Shown: in pieces, positions 33,101 through 41,595 of the stretch
How positions within the stretch are numbered: the stretch's first letter is position 1
Layout: the number at the start of each line of letters is the position of its first letter
Assembly (NCBI RefSeq): GCF_018812025.1
Contig: NC_063044.1
Span: forward strand, 74,991,741 to 75,055,740
Source: Megalobrama amblycephala
Taxonomy: Eukaryota > Chordata > Actinopteri > Cypriniformes > Xenocyprididae
Length of the DNA stretch: 64,000 bases
Direction of reading: 5' to 3'
Position numbers and translations under genes: made by a program
Notes under the pieces: generated by a model
Database searches by the model: none
The model's input: only the letters and a program-made list of their open reading frames with translations
Told to the model about the DNA's origin: nothing

Positions 33101-35363
33101 CCACTTCAGGCCCTCCTGCTACCATACGCTCAGGCAGAATACCCATCTCGACTAGCTTACCATAGAGTTCGTCTTTAATGAGATGTTTCCTTTGCTCTTT
33201 GGAAACCAATACGTTAAAGAACTCCGCAATTACAATTAAATCTTTCTTTCTACAGCGGTCAAATTCTTCCAGCGTAGGCGAAAGAGTGAACTTGATTAAA
33301 TCAAACTCCATATTAAATCCTTCCTAACTTCCTCCCCTACCAAAAATTCAAAGCAGCCAAGCAAACTCGCTGTAATGAACGGACGAGACCAATTGTCATA
33401 AGCGGATGAAGCACCAATTGTCGCAATAGGACGAGCCCCCAATTGTTACGACCCGTCCTAATCTAGGGGTTGGACGGATCGGTAACCAAGAAATTAAAAT
33501 AATAAAAGATCTAAATTAACGGAAATTCCTCTTCTCCTGTCCCAGCTCACAAGAATCACCACGTTTTGAAACGAAAACCTTTCTTTATTCTCTTCTCACA
33601 AGTCAAAAATGAACAGAAGCATTTGCTCGGAAGGGGGACAAAGGCCAAAACAACAAACAAAAGGGAATCTACCTAAGGGTTTAGAGAAGCTGACTTACCT
33701 TACGAACGAAATATAAACAAAAGTACAACAAACTTCCCTAACTCCCCAACTAAACCATAAACAGGAGAAAACAAATTGCACAAAGTAAAAGTGGCGCTCC
33801 CCCCACCTACAGGTTCGCATATAATATAAAGGGGTAAAAGAAACAAGCGTTATTTAACAAGAGTATATGATGAGTTCTTACTGGGCGTTAAAGTCTCCGT
33901 CACACAACTGGGAGAAAACAATTCTCACACATAGACAACAATAGCATCGGTCACACCATAACGATTATTAACAGTCTGGGGCAGGAGACAGAGGACAGGA
34001 CACGCGTGGAGCTCACGACGCGCTCGACACAGCTCACAACACAGTCCTCGTTTCCTGCATTTAAGCGCTCCCGCTCTTCCACGTAACTTGCCGCAGCTGG
34101 TCTCTCAATCAAGCGGCGCTGCCAGAGAGAGAGAGAGAGAGAGAGAGCGTGCACTACACATTATACATTACAATAAAATGTATACAAAACACAACACAGT
34201 GATACGTCTATGACGTAACAGTACATACATAAAACAAATATGTTCATGACGTAACACTGGAAAATCCAGCCCCACCACTGTACCAGCGGATGAGTCTGGA
34301 CGCTAGTGAATCAATTTGATTTCTAGGGCGGAGCAAATCCGAGCAAACAGGAAGCGGAGTAAACCAATCAGAGAAGGGCGGATATGACGTTAGCAAAGCG
34401 ACAAGAGAGTCAACAGCGAAAAGTAAATAATTAATGTGTTTTTGGTCATTTAAAACTGAATTCATTCATTTAATGTTTTAAACAGGCATTAATCATTTTC
34501 CACTATTCTGATATTTTACTGTTAATTTATTAAAAGTAGAGAGTCTGTTTCATCACTCGTGTTGTTTGTTTGACAGATGCCTTCTCAAGATAAACCCCAA
34601 GGGATGGAAAGCTGAGACTGTTCTTCAAGAAAGCAGATGACGGTCAGTCCACAGCATGTGTGTCAAACTCCGCTCCTGGAGGGACACTGTCCTGCAAAGT
34701 GCTCCAGCCCGCTCCAGAACACCTGCCTGGAAGTCTCTAGCAATCCTGAAGACATTGATTAGCTGGTTCAGGTGTGTTTCATTAGTTCCTGTCCTCAGAG
34801 TTTAGCTCCATCCCTGAGTTTGACACCCTTGTTCAAAAGGTTCTTTCACTCTGAACCCAAATGGAGAATACATGGAGAACATTCTTCAGAAGAGAGTCCA
34901 ATCTCCCTCCATTCACTTGCACAGAAATTTCCATCAGCGTCACGCAGACTTTGAGAACACTCACTCTTTCCTGCTTTGTTTAATTGTTTGTTTCTAATGA
35001 CTGCTTGTGATTCATCTGTCGACCAGTTTTGACCAACAATTCATCCGTTGACTGTTTTTAATCATTCCTAATCCTGAATGTTTCTACAGTTTCAAGTGTT
35101 ATATGAACTATATTTCGTCACGACAATAAATGGATGTTAAAAGCATGGAAACGCGTCACGGATTCTGTCCTGCTGCTGAGCCCCTCAGCGCTATAGGTTG
35201 CTGCTATATTCAACCTTATTTATAGGTCATTTTATTGCTTTTACACAAGTAAATGTCCTTCATTAAACATAAAAAAGATAAAGAAAATACAGATTTCTTT
35301 ACCTGTGAGAAGTGAAGAGAGAATGATCAGTCCCAGCAGACACAGATCACACTGATCAGCCAT
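26157..35363 (-). CDS. Two-Ig-domain type I membrane receptor, unit 2 (intact exon set)
   Basis: The minus-strand exons are 35363-35303, 27605-27288, 27190-26858, 26602-26558, 26403-26323 and 26212-26157. All introns are phase 1 and GT/AG, and the 894 nt give 297 residues. Residues 1-20 are the signal peptide. D1 (21-127) is V-like, with C42, W54 and the DYGLYTC box ending at C106, plus a likely second pair C49/C89. D2 (128-238) opens with a serine run, then VTLSC, LLWVNQAG and REWRCQLT. A stalk follows (239-253), then a helix with an internal Glu (254-280) and a tail without tyrosine. NST and NVT sequons lie in D1. Intron 1 is 7.7 kb and holds a Gmr1-like element. The family resembles teleost multigene Ig receptors; ligand and partner are unknown. 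Expression is not shown. Confidence 0.75.
26323..26403 (-). CDS. Unit 2 transmembrane exon
   Basis: The 81-nt exon (27 codons) encodes [20 protein letters not shown] and IICARRA. Glu is the seventh residue. Acceptor TTCCTGCAG, donor GTGAGT. Identical in protein to units 1 and 3. Confidence 0.75.
26558..26602 (-). CDS. Unit 2 stalk exon with extra cysteine
   Basis: Encodes [14 protein letters not shown]. Units 1 and 3 read [14 protein letters not shown], so the serine position is cysteine here. The acceptor GCTGACACAG lies in unit-specific inserted sequence (26604-26780), which resembles 9695-9800. Confidence 0.65.
26858..27190 (-). CDS. Unit 2 Ig exon D2
   Basis: 333 nt, acceptor TTGTGTTCAG, donor GTGAGA. 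Begins [20 protein letters not shown] and then has an Ig fold pattern: [32 protein letters not shown] and NREWRCQLT. Confidence 0.8.
27288..27605 (-). CDS. Unit 2 Ig exon D1 (V-like)
   Basis: 318 nt, acceptor TGTGTTTCAG, donor GTAAGT. Key residues are [29 protein letters not shown] and EEDYGLYTCRQYV. Confidence 0.8.
27606..27935 (-). other. Intron 1 of unit 2, D1 side
   Basis: Matches 1355-1640 and 45709-46030. Ends where the CACT(C/G)TAAAA element begins. Confidence 0.7.
27936..28657 (+). mobile_element. Left part of a CACTGTAAAA-ended DNA element with captured coding fragment
   Basis: CACTCTAAAAAAATCTGTCA at 27936 mirrors the right end TTTTTTTACAGTG at 58879-58891 in unit 3. The interior AAAATTACA..TGTAAAATAA words mirror 58740-58870. 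The Gmr1 element then interrupts it at 28657, and the element resumes at 34257. Confidence 0.5.
28082..28530 (+). pseudogene. Fragment of a repetitive fish protein family (possibly YqaJ-exonuclease associated)
   Basis: Successive frames encode NLINTFWDTAQFYGKKW, EKVKGKWLYQEKLNNSIKQR, LLDINTIDPYDLPVTEW and TFPDILNYLVYGIRDA, then, after a shift, NEFRSFKSLEAHQQF. The closing pattern resembles the N-terminal region of high-copy animal proteins that carry a YqaJ-type viral recombinase domain, but that domain itself is not present here. The frame is broken at about 28455. The assignment is from memory of the motif and should be treated as tentative. Confidence 0.35.
28658..29486 (-). repeat. Gmr1-like 3' LTR
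   Basis: 829 bases. Includes a GA microsatellite at 29339-29378, longer than in the 5' LTR. Confidence 0.9.
29548..32541 (-). CDS. Gmr1-like pol: integrase, reverse transcriptase, RNase H
   Basis: This uninterrupted frame has 997 codons. Residues 136-176 hold the HHCC zinc site (LAHEHVCSGHLG, TCHVCQ). The integrase core has D207 (LILDCVGPLP), D266 (QTDRGTNF) and E302 (LERFHQ), giving the D-35-E spacing. RT follows at about residues 590-790, with SPWSSPCILVPKSDGS, VTKLDLLKGYWQVPL and catalytic EVYLDDVVVYS. RNase H carries LQVDASARGAGAV, TIEKEALALLLALQHF and VYTDHNPLTFL, ending IADALSRAYIGDT. All catalytic residues look present. The N-terminal start is a deletion scar, because gag C-terminus, nucleocapsid and protease are missing, so the copy would depend on proteins from another element. 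Confidence 0.9.
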   Translation of the reverse strand: MFKDSQANVCRVRNLVKFSDVLDLSSSFLVSLPENTECKLIVQPQPHPDDDRTNESDAPLKVGREQLIAAQKGDVTLSKCVNAASDKAEVLKTSVGYFWDDGVLMRWWKPSDSERDVAFQIVLPASYRIQIMKLAHEHVCSGHLGVTKTYDRIARHFFWPSMKSSVSAFIKTCHVCQLAGKPNQVVPQAPLQPIPVMGEPFERLILDCVGPLPKAKSGHQYILTIMCAATRYPEAVPLRSITTKAVVKELIKICSLFGLPKIIQTDRGTNFTSHMFEQLVKELRVEHVLSTAFHPESQGALERFHQMLKSMLRTYCVETGKEWVDGLPLLMLATRSTVQESLGFSPAELVFGHTVRGPLKLISEQFLSKNSPLMPVLQYVNTFHEHLHKAWEVAKQHLADSQSRMKTRYDKKSVARSFQPGDSVLVLLPVPNSPMHARFAGPYEIEKKLSDTNYTVLTPDRRRKSRVCHVNMLKAYVTRNENDVSPIIKNMSVVNVDLPSRNVSEEDDLIDKGYQATCGRLTNSAILSTLLSYLSYLPDEQRDDIIELINRYPMLFNDVPSKTNVLVHDIDVGQSTPIKQHAYRVNPHKRQMMRDEVDYLVRNGFAVASQSPWSSPCILVPKSDGSLRFCTDFRKVNNVTKADSFPLPRIEDCVDRVGSSRYVTKLDLLKGYWQVPLTPRASEISAFVTPDAFMQYSVMAFGMRNAPATFQRLMQMVLSDVQNCEVYLDDVVVYSMSWDDHLYTLDLVLKRLANASLTLNLSKCEFAKAVVTYLGKLVGQGQVKPVNAKIEAIAEFPSPTNKRELRHFLGMTGYYRGFCKNFASVVAPLTDLLRTEQKFVWSNECESAFCSAKDLLCNTPVLSAPNFDLPFSLQVDASARGAGAVLMQTDDTGIEHPVSYFSKKFTRCQQNYSTIEKEALALLLALQHFEVYLSSGDCVTVYTDHNPLTFLSRMSNSNQRLMRWALILQEFNLDIRYKKGAENLIADALSRAYIGDT
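32505..33311 (-). CDS. Gmr1-like gag with SCAN-like capsid segment, C-terminally truncated
   Basis: ATG at 33311 opens a 268-residue frame. Residues 90-145 are a charged coiled-coil-like region (RLKELDLALKKQEHD, LRLKELELKTDRDVKLRKLE). Residues about 170-262 (YVKLVPPFRETEVDSYFVAF, ALLLQCNLVGKAQEV, RAYELVPEAYRQKFR) resemble the SCAN fold, which published work derives from gag of Gmr1-like elements. The frame ends FVE and TGA at 32505, overlapping the start of pol by 37 bases in another frame. At the scar AAATTTAGTG occurs twice. No zinc knuckle or protease follows, which indicates an internal deletion. Confidence 0.8.
   Translation of the reverse strand: MEFDLIKFTLSPTLEEFDRCRKKDLIVIAEFFNVLVSKEQRKHLIKDELYGKLVEMGILPERMVAGGPEVETDGEAASDGADSVSDRKSPQFVDPEVTIRLKELDLALKKQEHDTQLLRLKELELKTDRDVKLRKLELEVQRLRNQPVPSPRTRPPSSTSEVGQQPDFDVGKYVKLVPPFRETEVDSYFVAFERVAGKLKWPCDMWALLLQCNLVGKAQEVCAALPIEDSLDYDIVKLAVLRAYELVPEAYRQKFRACSKTARQTFVE
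33429..33441 (-). promoter_or_regulatory. Primer binding site matching tRNA-Pro
   Basis: Two bases beyond the 5' LTR, the minus strand reads TGGGGGCTCGTCC. This is the proline-tRNA primer site known from murine leukaemia-type retroviruses. Confidence 0.75.
33444..34256 (-). repeat. Gmr1-like 5' LTR
   Basis: 813 bases, nearly identical to the 3' LTR apart from a shorter GA tract (34123-34148). Confidence 0.9.
34257..35302. mobile_element. Right part of the intron 1 element in unit 2 (shared with 57935-58938)
   Basis: From about 34486 (TTTTCCACTATTCTGATATT) to about 35280 the sequence is closely repeated at 57938-58730 in intron 1 of unit 3. It contains a small hAT-like palindrome. The far right end (58740-58891 in unit 3) has been lost here just before the leader exon. 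Confidence 0.65.
34650..34836. repeat. hAT-type palindromic MITE
   Basis: GTGTCAAACTCCGCTCCTGG on the left is mirrored by GAGTTTGACACCCTTG on the right. Repeated at about 58106-58280 within the duplicated segment. Confidence 0.55.
35303..35363 (-). CDS. Signal-peptide exon of receptor unit 2
   Basis: 61 nt with ATG at 35363 and donor GTAAAG after 35303. Encodes [20 protein letters not shown] plus one base. This is the nearest leader upstream of the unit 2 D1 exon, 7.7 kb away. Confidence 0.75.
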
Positions 35364-35390
35364 TTTCTGTTTCTGTCAGTCTTTCTCTTC

Positions 35391-35457
35391 ATTATATAGT
35401 TACAGATCTTTCTTCAGACAGGAAGTGCTGGTCGTGTCTAAAGAAAGAACTTCCTCT
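35391..35457 (-). promoter_or_regulatory. Putative core promoter of receptor unit 2
   Basis: TATA-like motif 35391-35399 and ETS-like motifs 35419-35427 (CACTTCCTG on the minus strand) and 35448-35457 (AGAGGAAGTT), conserved with unit 0. Function inferred. Confidence 0.3.
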
Positions 35458-36110
35458 GATCTGAGTGATGTCATCATGCTAGAGTTGATATTTATTGACA
35501 CTATATCACAGTGAAGTGTTGCATGCTTTGAGTGAAACATGATGTTCAGTGAGATGGTGTATGTTGTAAACCACACTGACACACATCATTATAAGAAATT
35601 CTTGGGTGAATCTCACACTCTCACACACACTTGTGTTCTTCAGTCTCAGGGAAGTGTGTGAAGCAAACCTGGCCTGAGAGCACATGAAGGACACGTCCGG
35701 CATCATCGCGGCCTACACTGCGTACTACGGGCCCATTCCCTTTGCCTTAAAAGTCAGTTATCAAGCATCTCAGTCATACTTTAAGTGAAGTGTAGGACTA
35801 AATGTTAAGTGTCAGTCGTAGAGATGATTCACAACACTTTGCTGTGCCACAAACAGGATTTTGGATGACGACACAGGCATGGACCAAACACTGAATAGAT
35901 TTCCTTATTTAAGAATATTCTCAGATAAATTCACATTGAATGGTCAAATTCCTAAGAGGAGTTTACATTCAACACACATTTGACAGTAAAGAATTTTCAA
36001 CAGAATACATGATGATATACACATTGGAAATGAAAGACAAACACATTTTCCACCATGTTTTAATGGCAAATTTTAAACCGGTGTGCTGTTAACTGACCTG
36101 CTTATATATA

Positions 36111-36553
36111 CACTGCAAAAAATGCTGTTCTTACTTAGAGTTTTTGTCTTGTTTCTAGTCAAAATATCTTAAAGTTCTTAAATCAAGAAGCATTTTCTTG
36201 ATAAGTAAAAATTATTTTCTTGTTTTCAGGAAAAATAAGTCAAAATTAAGTAAGTTTTTCCTTAAAACAAGCAAAATAATCTGCCAATGGGGTAAGCAAA
36301 ATAATCTTATTTCAAACCAATAATAAACTATATAATCTTGTTTTCAGTTTGGATTAAGATTATTTTGCTTACCCCATTGGCAGATTATTTTGCTTGTTTT
36401 AAGGAAAAACATGCTTAATTTTGATTTATTTTTCCTGAAAACAAGAAAATAATTTTTACTTGTCAAGAAAATGCTTCTTGATTTAAGAACTTTAAGATAT
36501 TTTGACTAGAAACAAGACAAAAACTCTAAGTAAGAACAGCATTTTTTGCAGTG
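36111..36553. mobile_element. Near-perfect palindromic MITE with TA target duplication
   Basis: CACTGCAAAAAATGCTGTTC at the left is mirrored by GAACAGCATTTTTTGCAGTG at the right. The two arms of about 200 bases are almost fully complementary around a short centre near 36310-36350. TA lies on both sides (36109-36110, 36554-36555), as for Tc1/mariner-type insertion. The empty site is preserved in P1 at about 2449. Confidence 0.85.
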
Positions 36554-37307
36554 TAGTCTTGATTTTATGATATAATCAGCCACTGTGGATTACAAAAGAA
36601 AGAAGAAGTGCTACTGAATTAGTCGAACAATTCAGCCCAACATTAACCAGAGCTGACAAAGATGATGCCTGCTCTGTCCAAACGATACCGTTTGATTAAC
36701 TGCTCGTCATCAAACATTTCAAAAACATTCTTGCTCCCCTGAAAGATTCACACACGTCTCTGTCTCCTCAGTGCCCCTACTGGCAACTCCTAACCTCTTG
36801 AGAGACCTCTCCAGCTGTCTTAAATAACTGGGAGAGTAAGAGTGATTGTAAGAGTATCTTGAACTATTGCAAAGTCTTTTGAATGATACTAAATGATGTT
36901 TGACCACACTGGTTATTAAAGGGTTATTAAAGAAACCCTCTCCATCAGTTCAAACTGGTTTCAGAGATGATCTCATTTCCTCTTTTTTTTCTTTAAGTGT
37001 TTCTTTATTAACTTGTGTGGTCAAACTAACTGAGGACTCTCAGTAACATGTTTCCAGAACTCAACAGTGAGATCACACCTCTGAAAATACCACAGAAAGC
37101 ATATGTATAAAATTAGACAAAAGGTCATGCAAACACTAGAACTCAAAGAGGACAAAAGAAAAAGTGGAGAACTTTTATTTGCATATTTTCAACATTCTGT
37201 TTCTAAATTAGTCTAACAGCCACAGAGGAGCACATGACCAACACAAGACAGAGTCATGTGATCAAGAACAACACAATCAAAGAGACACTGAACAAGGACA
37301 CAAACTG

Positions 37308-37373
37308 TCAGAGGAGAACAGAGAGAAGTGAAGAGAGAATGATCAGTCCCAGCAGACACAGATTATCAGCCAT
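37308..37373 (-). CDS. Leader-only mini-ORF B2 (21 codons)
   Basis: ATG 37373 encodes [21 protein letters not shown] then TGA at 37310-37308. Relative to B1 it has lost six bases within the DQCD part, which keeps the frame. It sits 2.0 kb upstream of the unit 2 leader, as B1 does for unit 0. A polyadenylation-like AATAAA follows on the minus strand (about 37172-37177). Preservation of the frame despite an indel is weak evidence for selection; a decaying leader is equally possible. Confidence 0.3.
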   Translation of the reverse strand: MADNLCLLGLIILSSLLSVLL

Positions 37374-38299
37374 TTTCTGTTTCTGTCAGTCTTTCTCTTC
37401 ATTATATAGTTACAGCTCCTCCTTTAATCATCATCAGCTCCTCCTGTGGTTGAGAACTTCCTCTGATCTGAACTGTGTGTTTAAATCCAGCTAGAGTTGA
37501 TATATAGTGACACTGACTCATTTTACTCTCTGTAGATTGGGCTCATATAGACACAGTTTGTCCTCTCATGTTACACAAGCTCTTCCACTTCTCTCTGTCC
37601 AGTCCACCTTCATCACTTTCTCCTTCTTTATCCAGTCTAAACAACTTCATTTCTGTGTGTTCAACAAAAGCACTGCCCAGTTACAAAATTATCAAACATT
37701 ATGAAACAGATCTGAGCATAAAGACTTCACACAACTATTATTGGTTTTGGTTAGTAACAATTTGTACAGTGATTTGGTTTTATCATTTCAATAACCAGTA
37801 GACAGACTTCAGTCCTTTGACATTACATCAGACACACATTCAGATCTGGAGGGATCAAATGTAATCAGACGCTGAAAAACTCAACCATGAATCTGAATAT
37901 TAACTGGTTCTCATTTTAGTATTCATATGTTGGTGATATTCACATGTGTTTTTTTTTTTCTCTAAATTATAACATTTTATCTGTTTCTCGATTGACAGCA
38001 TCTTGATTTTAGCATCCAGTGATGAACCATAAATTAACCTATTATGCCCCTTTTCACAAGATGTCTCAAGTCTCAAGGTTCAGCTCAAAATATCTCTTTG
38101 ATCTCTTTGATCTTTTATTAAACCATGTTTTAACTGCGTATTTTTGGGAGGGATTAAAAATGCACTGATTTGGTGTGTGTACCTTTAAATGAAAATGAGC
38201 TTGTGCTCCGCCCCCAAGCTCACGACTCCATTAAACATTGCATAAATAATACTGAAGTTCACAATATAACTCTCAAAATGGATCTTTACAAAGTGTTTG

Positions 38300-38830
38300 T
38301 GATTCAGCATATCAGATCACTCTATTAGGCTTTGCCCTCCTTCATTCACTGGTAAATAAAGTGCAGGCCCAGGAATCCATTTTTGACCAGACCAGAAGAA
38401 GTCCACCAATTTCCTCCAGATATCCTTAATACTTTCATCTGTTGGCTCAAGTACATTCAGTCTGTGCCATAATATAGAGGCAGTGAGGTTGTTTATAATT
38501 CAGACTCTGCCTCTATAGGATAATTCGGGTAATAGCCAATTCCATTTAGACAACTTGGCAACAACCTTTTCAAGCAGACGCTCCAAATTCTTTACATTGT
38601 TACAAAGTACCTGAACATAATTTGGTATGTAATAAAAATGGTTACATCATCTGCATAAGCAGAGACGGAGTACCTTTGTCTTGAAATATCACCGGTATCA
38701 ATAAACCTTTTAACTGAGTTCTCAGCTTACATAGTAAACTATAAAGTTGCCGTGATAGAGGACATCCTTGTCGTATTCCTCTTTTAACAGGGATTGTACA
38801 ACTCAGGCCACCTCCTATCTTAAGCATAAC
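38300..38830 (-). pseudogene. L1/Tx1-type LINE reverse transcriptase fragment
   Basis: On the minus strand the frame 38827-38642 has CTIPVKRGIRQGCPLSRQLY, the RT block that precedes the catalytic box. Further down (38560-38330) lie KVVAKLSKWNWLLPELSYRG, LWHRLNVLEPTDESI and WSGQKWIPGPALYLPVNEGG, the post-RT region of L1/Tx1 LINEs, with a stop after RGRV. The catalytic box itself is lost between the parts. It begins exactly where the P1/P2 homology ends. Confidence 0.7.
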
Positions 38831-38831
38831 T

Positions 38832-39312
38832 TAGAGCCACATCGTCTGAGACGAATGTGAAATATGACAGTCTGCCGGTTTCACCTAAAACAATTCTGGT
38901 GAAATGCTCAGGGTCTTTCACAAGAGTAGTTTTAGGTAGATTCTCCCTCATAGAGAACCTGTCCCCAAAGACTGTTCAACAATAACTTGTTGATAGACCT
39001 CTGAGCGGGGTTGTGGGAGATCTTTTTGGGGTTGAGACGAATACCCTCTTTCTCATAATACTCGCAAATGTAAGACTCTTTGTCAGCATTGGTGACAACG
39101 TTTGATGGGTACCCGGATGCCTGCTGTTTCAAACGTAAAAAAGTCTTTATGTAATCGCGAAACAATGTATTTGACCTTTGTGGAAAAAGCCAAACTTCAT
39201 CGATCTTGGCTACCACGTAACCCTTCTCTATGGCTTTTAAAAGTTCGAGACTGACCCAACACCCTGTGAGTGCTCTCTCTTCATCCGTATGGCTACAGTT
39301 TGTTGTCAACAA
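38832..39312 (-). pseudogene. Polinton/Maverick-type protein-primed DNA polymerase B fragment
   Basis: The minus frame 39312-38932 reads TGCWVSLELLKAIEKGYVVA, EVWLFPQRSNTLFRDYIKTF, LRLKQQASGYP and NPAQRSINKLLLNSLWG. The Kx3NSxYG-like block (KLLLNSLWG) and the FxDYIxxFLxxKxxASG pattern are typical of polB of Polinton/Maverick elements and the related adintovirus-like DNA elements. After a frameshift near 38965, RENLPKTTLVKDPEHF and GETGRLSYFTFVSDDVALSY continue the same protein to about 38832. Only a central piece of a polymerase usually over 1000 residues long remains. No capsid, integrase or terminal repeat was seen nearby. Confidence 0.65.
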
Positions 39313-40075
39313 TTACATTTTTGTTGTAATTTCTCAATTTTTCATTTTCCTCCTCCGTTTCTTTCAGCTTCTTCTGAGTTTCTGTCAAGTCTTGATACTC
39401 AACAGTCATTCATTTCTCTGTGGTTTGGGAATCACTGTCCTTTTCCTTTGGGTCTGTCAAAGGAACAAGAAACAAGAGATGGAAATACTCATTCATATTT
39501 CCATAAATCATAAATATCTCAAACTTAACACATTAAACTAATTAAACATTAATTAATAGACAGTTATTAAACACACTGACACTCATATATCACTCATTTC
39601 ATGACACAATTATCATGTTTACTCGTGTTAGCTTTAGCTCATGTGCTAATCAGTTCAGCTGTCTGCACGAGACCTACTCAAAACTGCTCAGAATTAATCA
39701 TTTTAGAAACTTTGACAACACTCTTCTGTCTCTCCGTCACTTCAACACTTCAGACTAAAGCATCGACTTCAAAAGTTCAACTTTCCAAGTGCACTCGATC
39801 ACATTTCTAGTTAGATAAATGCAAGGATTTTCTGTAGAAATGCTCTGTGCGGATCTGCTCTGACTCTCATTTGCTCACGCTGAATGCAGCGCCGGCGCCA
39901 CCAGTGGGCGGGACTTATGAATGCACCGCTACTATTGGCTCTTAGGGGTGTCTCTCACTGCAGCACGATCAGTGATTGGATGAATCTCTTTTCCTTCTAT
40001 AATTTTTTTTTCTCAACTTTTTTTTTCTGATTTCAACCTCTAATTGTTCCCATATTGTTACAGTTACACCAGTTA

Positions 40076-40114
<39 letters not shown>

Positions 40115-41040
40115 CTCTTACTTGCTGTTTTTTTTCCTGCAGTGCATTGTGGCTGAATTATTGATTATTTCTCACATTTGCACAATCTTGCTCAGTGTTA
40201 TAGTTACACTAGTGTGCAGGAGGGGGTGGATGTGTCTATTTTGCTCTCTTGTCATCTTACAGTGTCCCCCCTTCATTGCTGTGCACTTTTCTGCACAGTG
40301 ATTGATTTGTAGTTTGTACCACCAAAAGATTGTTTAAATGTTTGTATTTTTTTGTATTTCCCATTAATTTTATATATAACGGTCATTTTTAACCGTGAAG
40401 GAGCCAAGTGTGACTTTTTTTCCTGACCCTTTAACATATCTGAATCATGTCCATGATTTTGTGTTCACATAGCTAATGCTAAGTCACCAAGTGTCATCCA
40501 TGTTAACATGTTAATCAAATTAGTTTGTTTTGTATTTAAAACATGTTCTTGTGTGTGTAGTTTAAATGTTGTGTTTCATCTAAGATTGAAAGTCTATGAT
40601 TATACATTATATGACTGTGATTGACAGGCGATGGGCTCCACTTAAGACAATTTAAGATCAAGAGCATGAGTGAAGAACAGCCTTAAACTGATGCACTATG
40701 TTTAATACACATCTTCAGAGATATGCTGGACATTCATATTAAATTTGCATTATTTACCTGTTTTTACATCATGAGAATCTAGACTTAAAATAAAGACTTT
40801 AGTTGTATGTGGGACATATGACATATAGAATTAAAGATACATCAATATTATGCAGTTTGTATATGAGGTTTTCAGCATATATGTCCCTTATAATATTCTG
40901 TTGGAACATATAAGAATCACAGATGTTTTTAACAAAACTTTTCCATATGGGTTATGAAATCACCCCATTACTAGATATTGATAAAAAGTCGTTATTTTGT
41001 TTTTTTGATGCACAAAAATATTCTCGTCACTTTATAATAT
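39313..41040. other. Non-coding stretch with (GT)n repeat
   Basis: No gene supported. Contains T-rich tracts, a GT microsatellite and, at 40724-40870, the receptor flank shared with 12391-12540. Confidence 0.4.
40078..40111. repeat. (GT)n microsatellite
   Basis: Seventeen GT units. Confidence 0.95.
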
Positions 41041-41275
41041 TAAGGTTGAACCACTGAACTCACATGAACTGATTTAAATATGTTTTAGTATCTTCATGGA
41101 TCTTGACAGAGGAAATGTCATTGCTGTCTAAGCAGGGCTCACTGAGCCATCGGATTTCATCAAAAATATCTTAATTTGTGTTCTGAAGATGAACGAAGGT
41201 CTTACGGGTGTGGAACTGCATGAGGGTGAGTAATTAATGACATTATTTTCATTTTTGGGTGAACTAACCCTTTAA
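41041..41275. repeat. End of a common cyprinid DNA-transposon-type repeat
   Basis: The run GGATTTCATCAAAAATATC, GAAGATGAACGAAGGTCTTA and TTTTTGGGTGAACTAACCC, ending TTTAA, is a sequence I recognise as widely dispersed in cyprinids. Confidence 0.5.
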
Positions 41276-41595
41276 ACACTAGTCTGAGATCTGCAGTAAA
41301 GACACTCAGCAGCAGGGGGCGCCAGAGACTCACAACACAACACAAACACCACAAACTTACTGACCATAACCAGCACACACTGTGGGTTAATGTGATTGTA
41401 AGTTTAGTGATAAACATCAAGGAATGATAGGAAGAGATTCAAAACAAAGTTATACGGAGCTACAGACACAAACCAGACAGGAGCAATCGATCCACCTGTG
41501 AAACCATTCAGCTGTTCAAGATCATTTGTGATGATTTCACATCTGAAAGAGAGGCGCTCGTTTTCTGTGTACACCTTCATTCTGTGAATCACACA

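Larger units (their letters stand above)
28658..34256 (-). mobile_element. Gmr1-like Ty3/Gypsy retrotransposon, near-identical LTRs, 4-bp target duplication
   Basis: LTRs at 28658-29486 and 33444-34256 run TGTTACGACCC to GACGTAACA on the plus strand. CTGG flanks both sides (28654-28657 and 34257-34260). Coding is on the minus strand: gag (33311-32505), then pol with integrase before RT and RNase H (32541-29548). Integrase upstream of RT is the known hallmark of Gmr1-like elements. A purine tract (RC of 29487-29497) adjoins the 3' LTR. LTR copies differ visibly only in a GA tract and about one base, so insertion was recent. A deletion between gag and pol removes the nucleocapsid and protease. 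Confidence 0.9.
35303..38281. repeat. Segmental duplication block P2 (partner 1689-4129)
   Basis: Repeats P1 from leader exon to TCTCAAAATGG, with a 443-base MITE and two further insertions, and lacking about 330 bases of P1. Confidence 0.8.
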
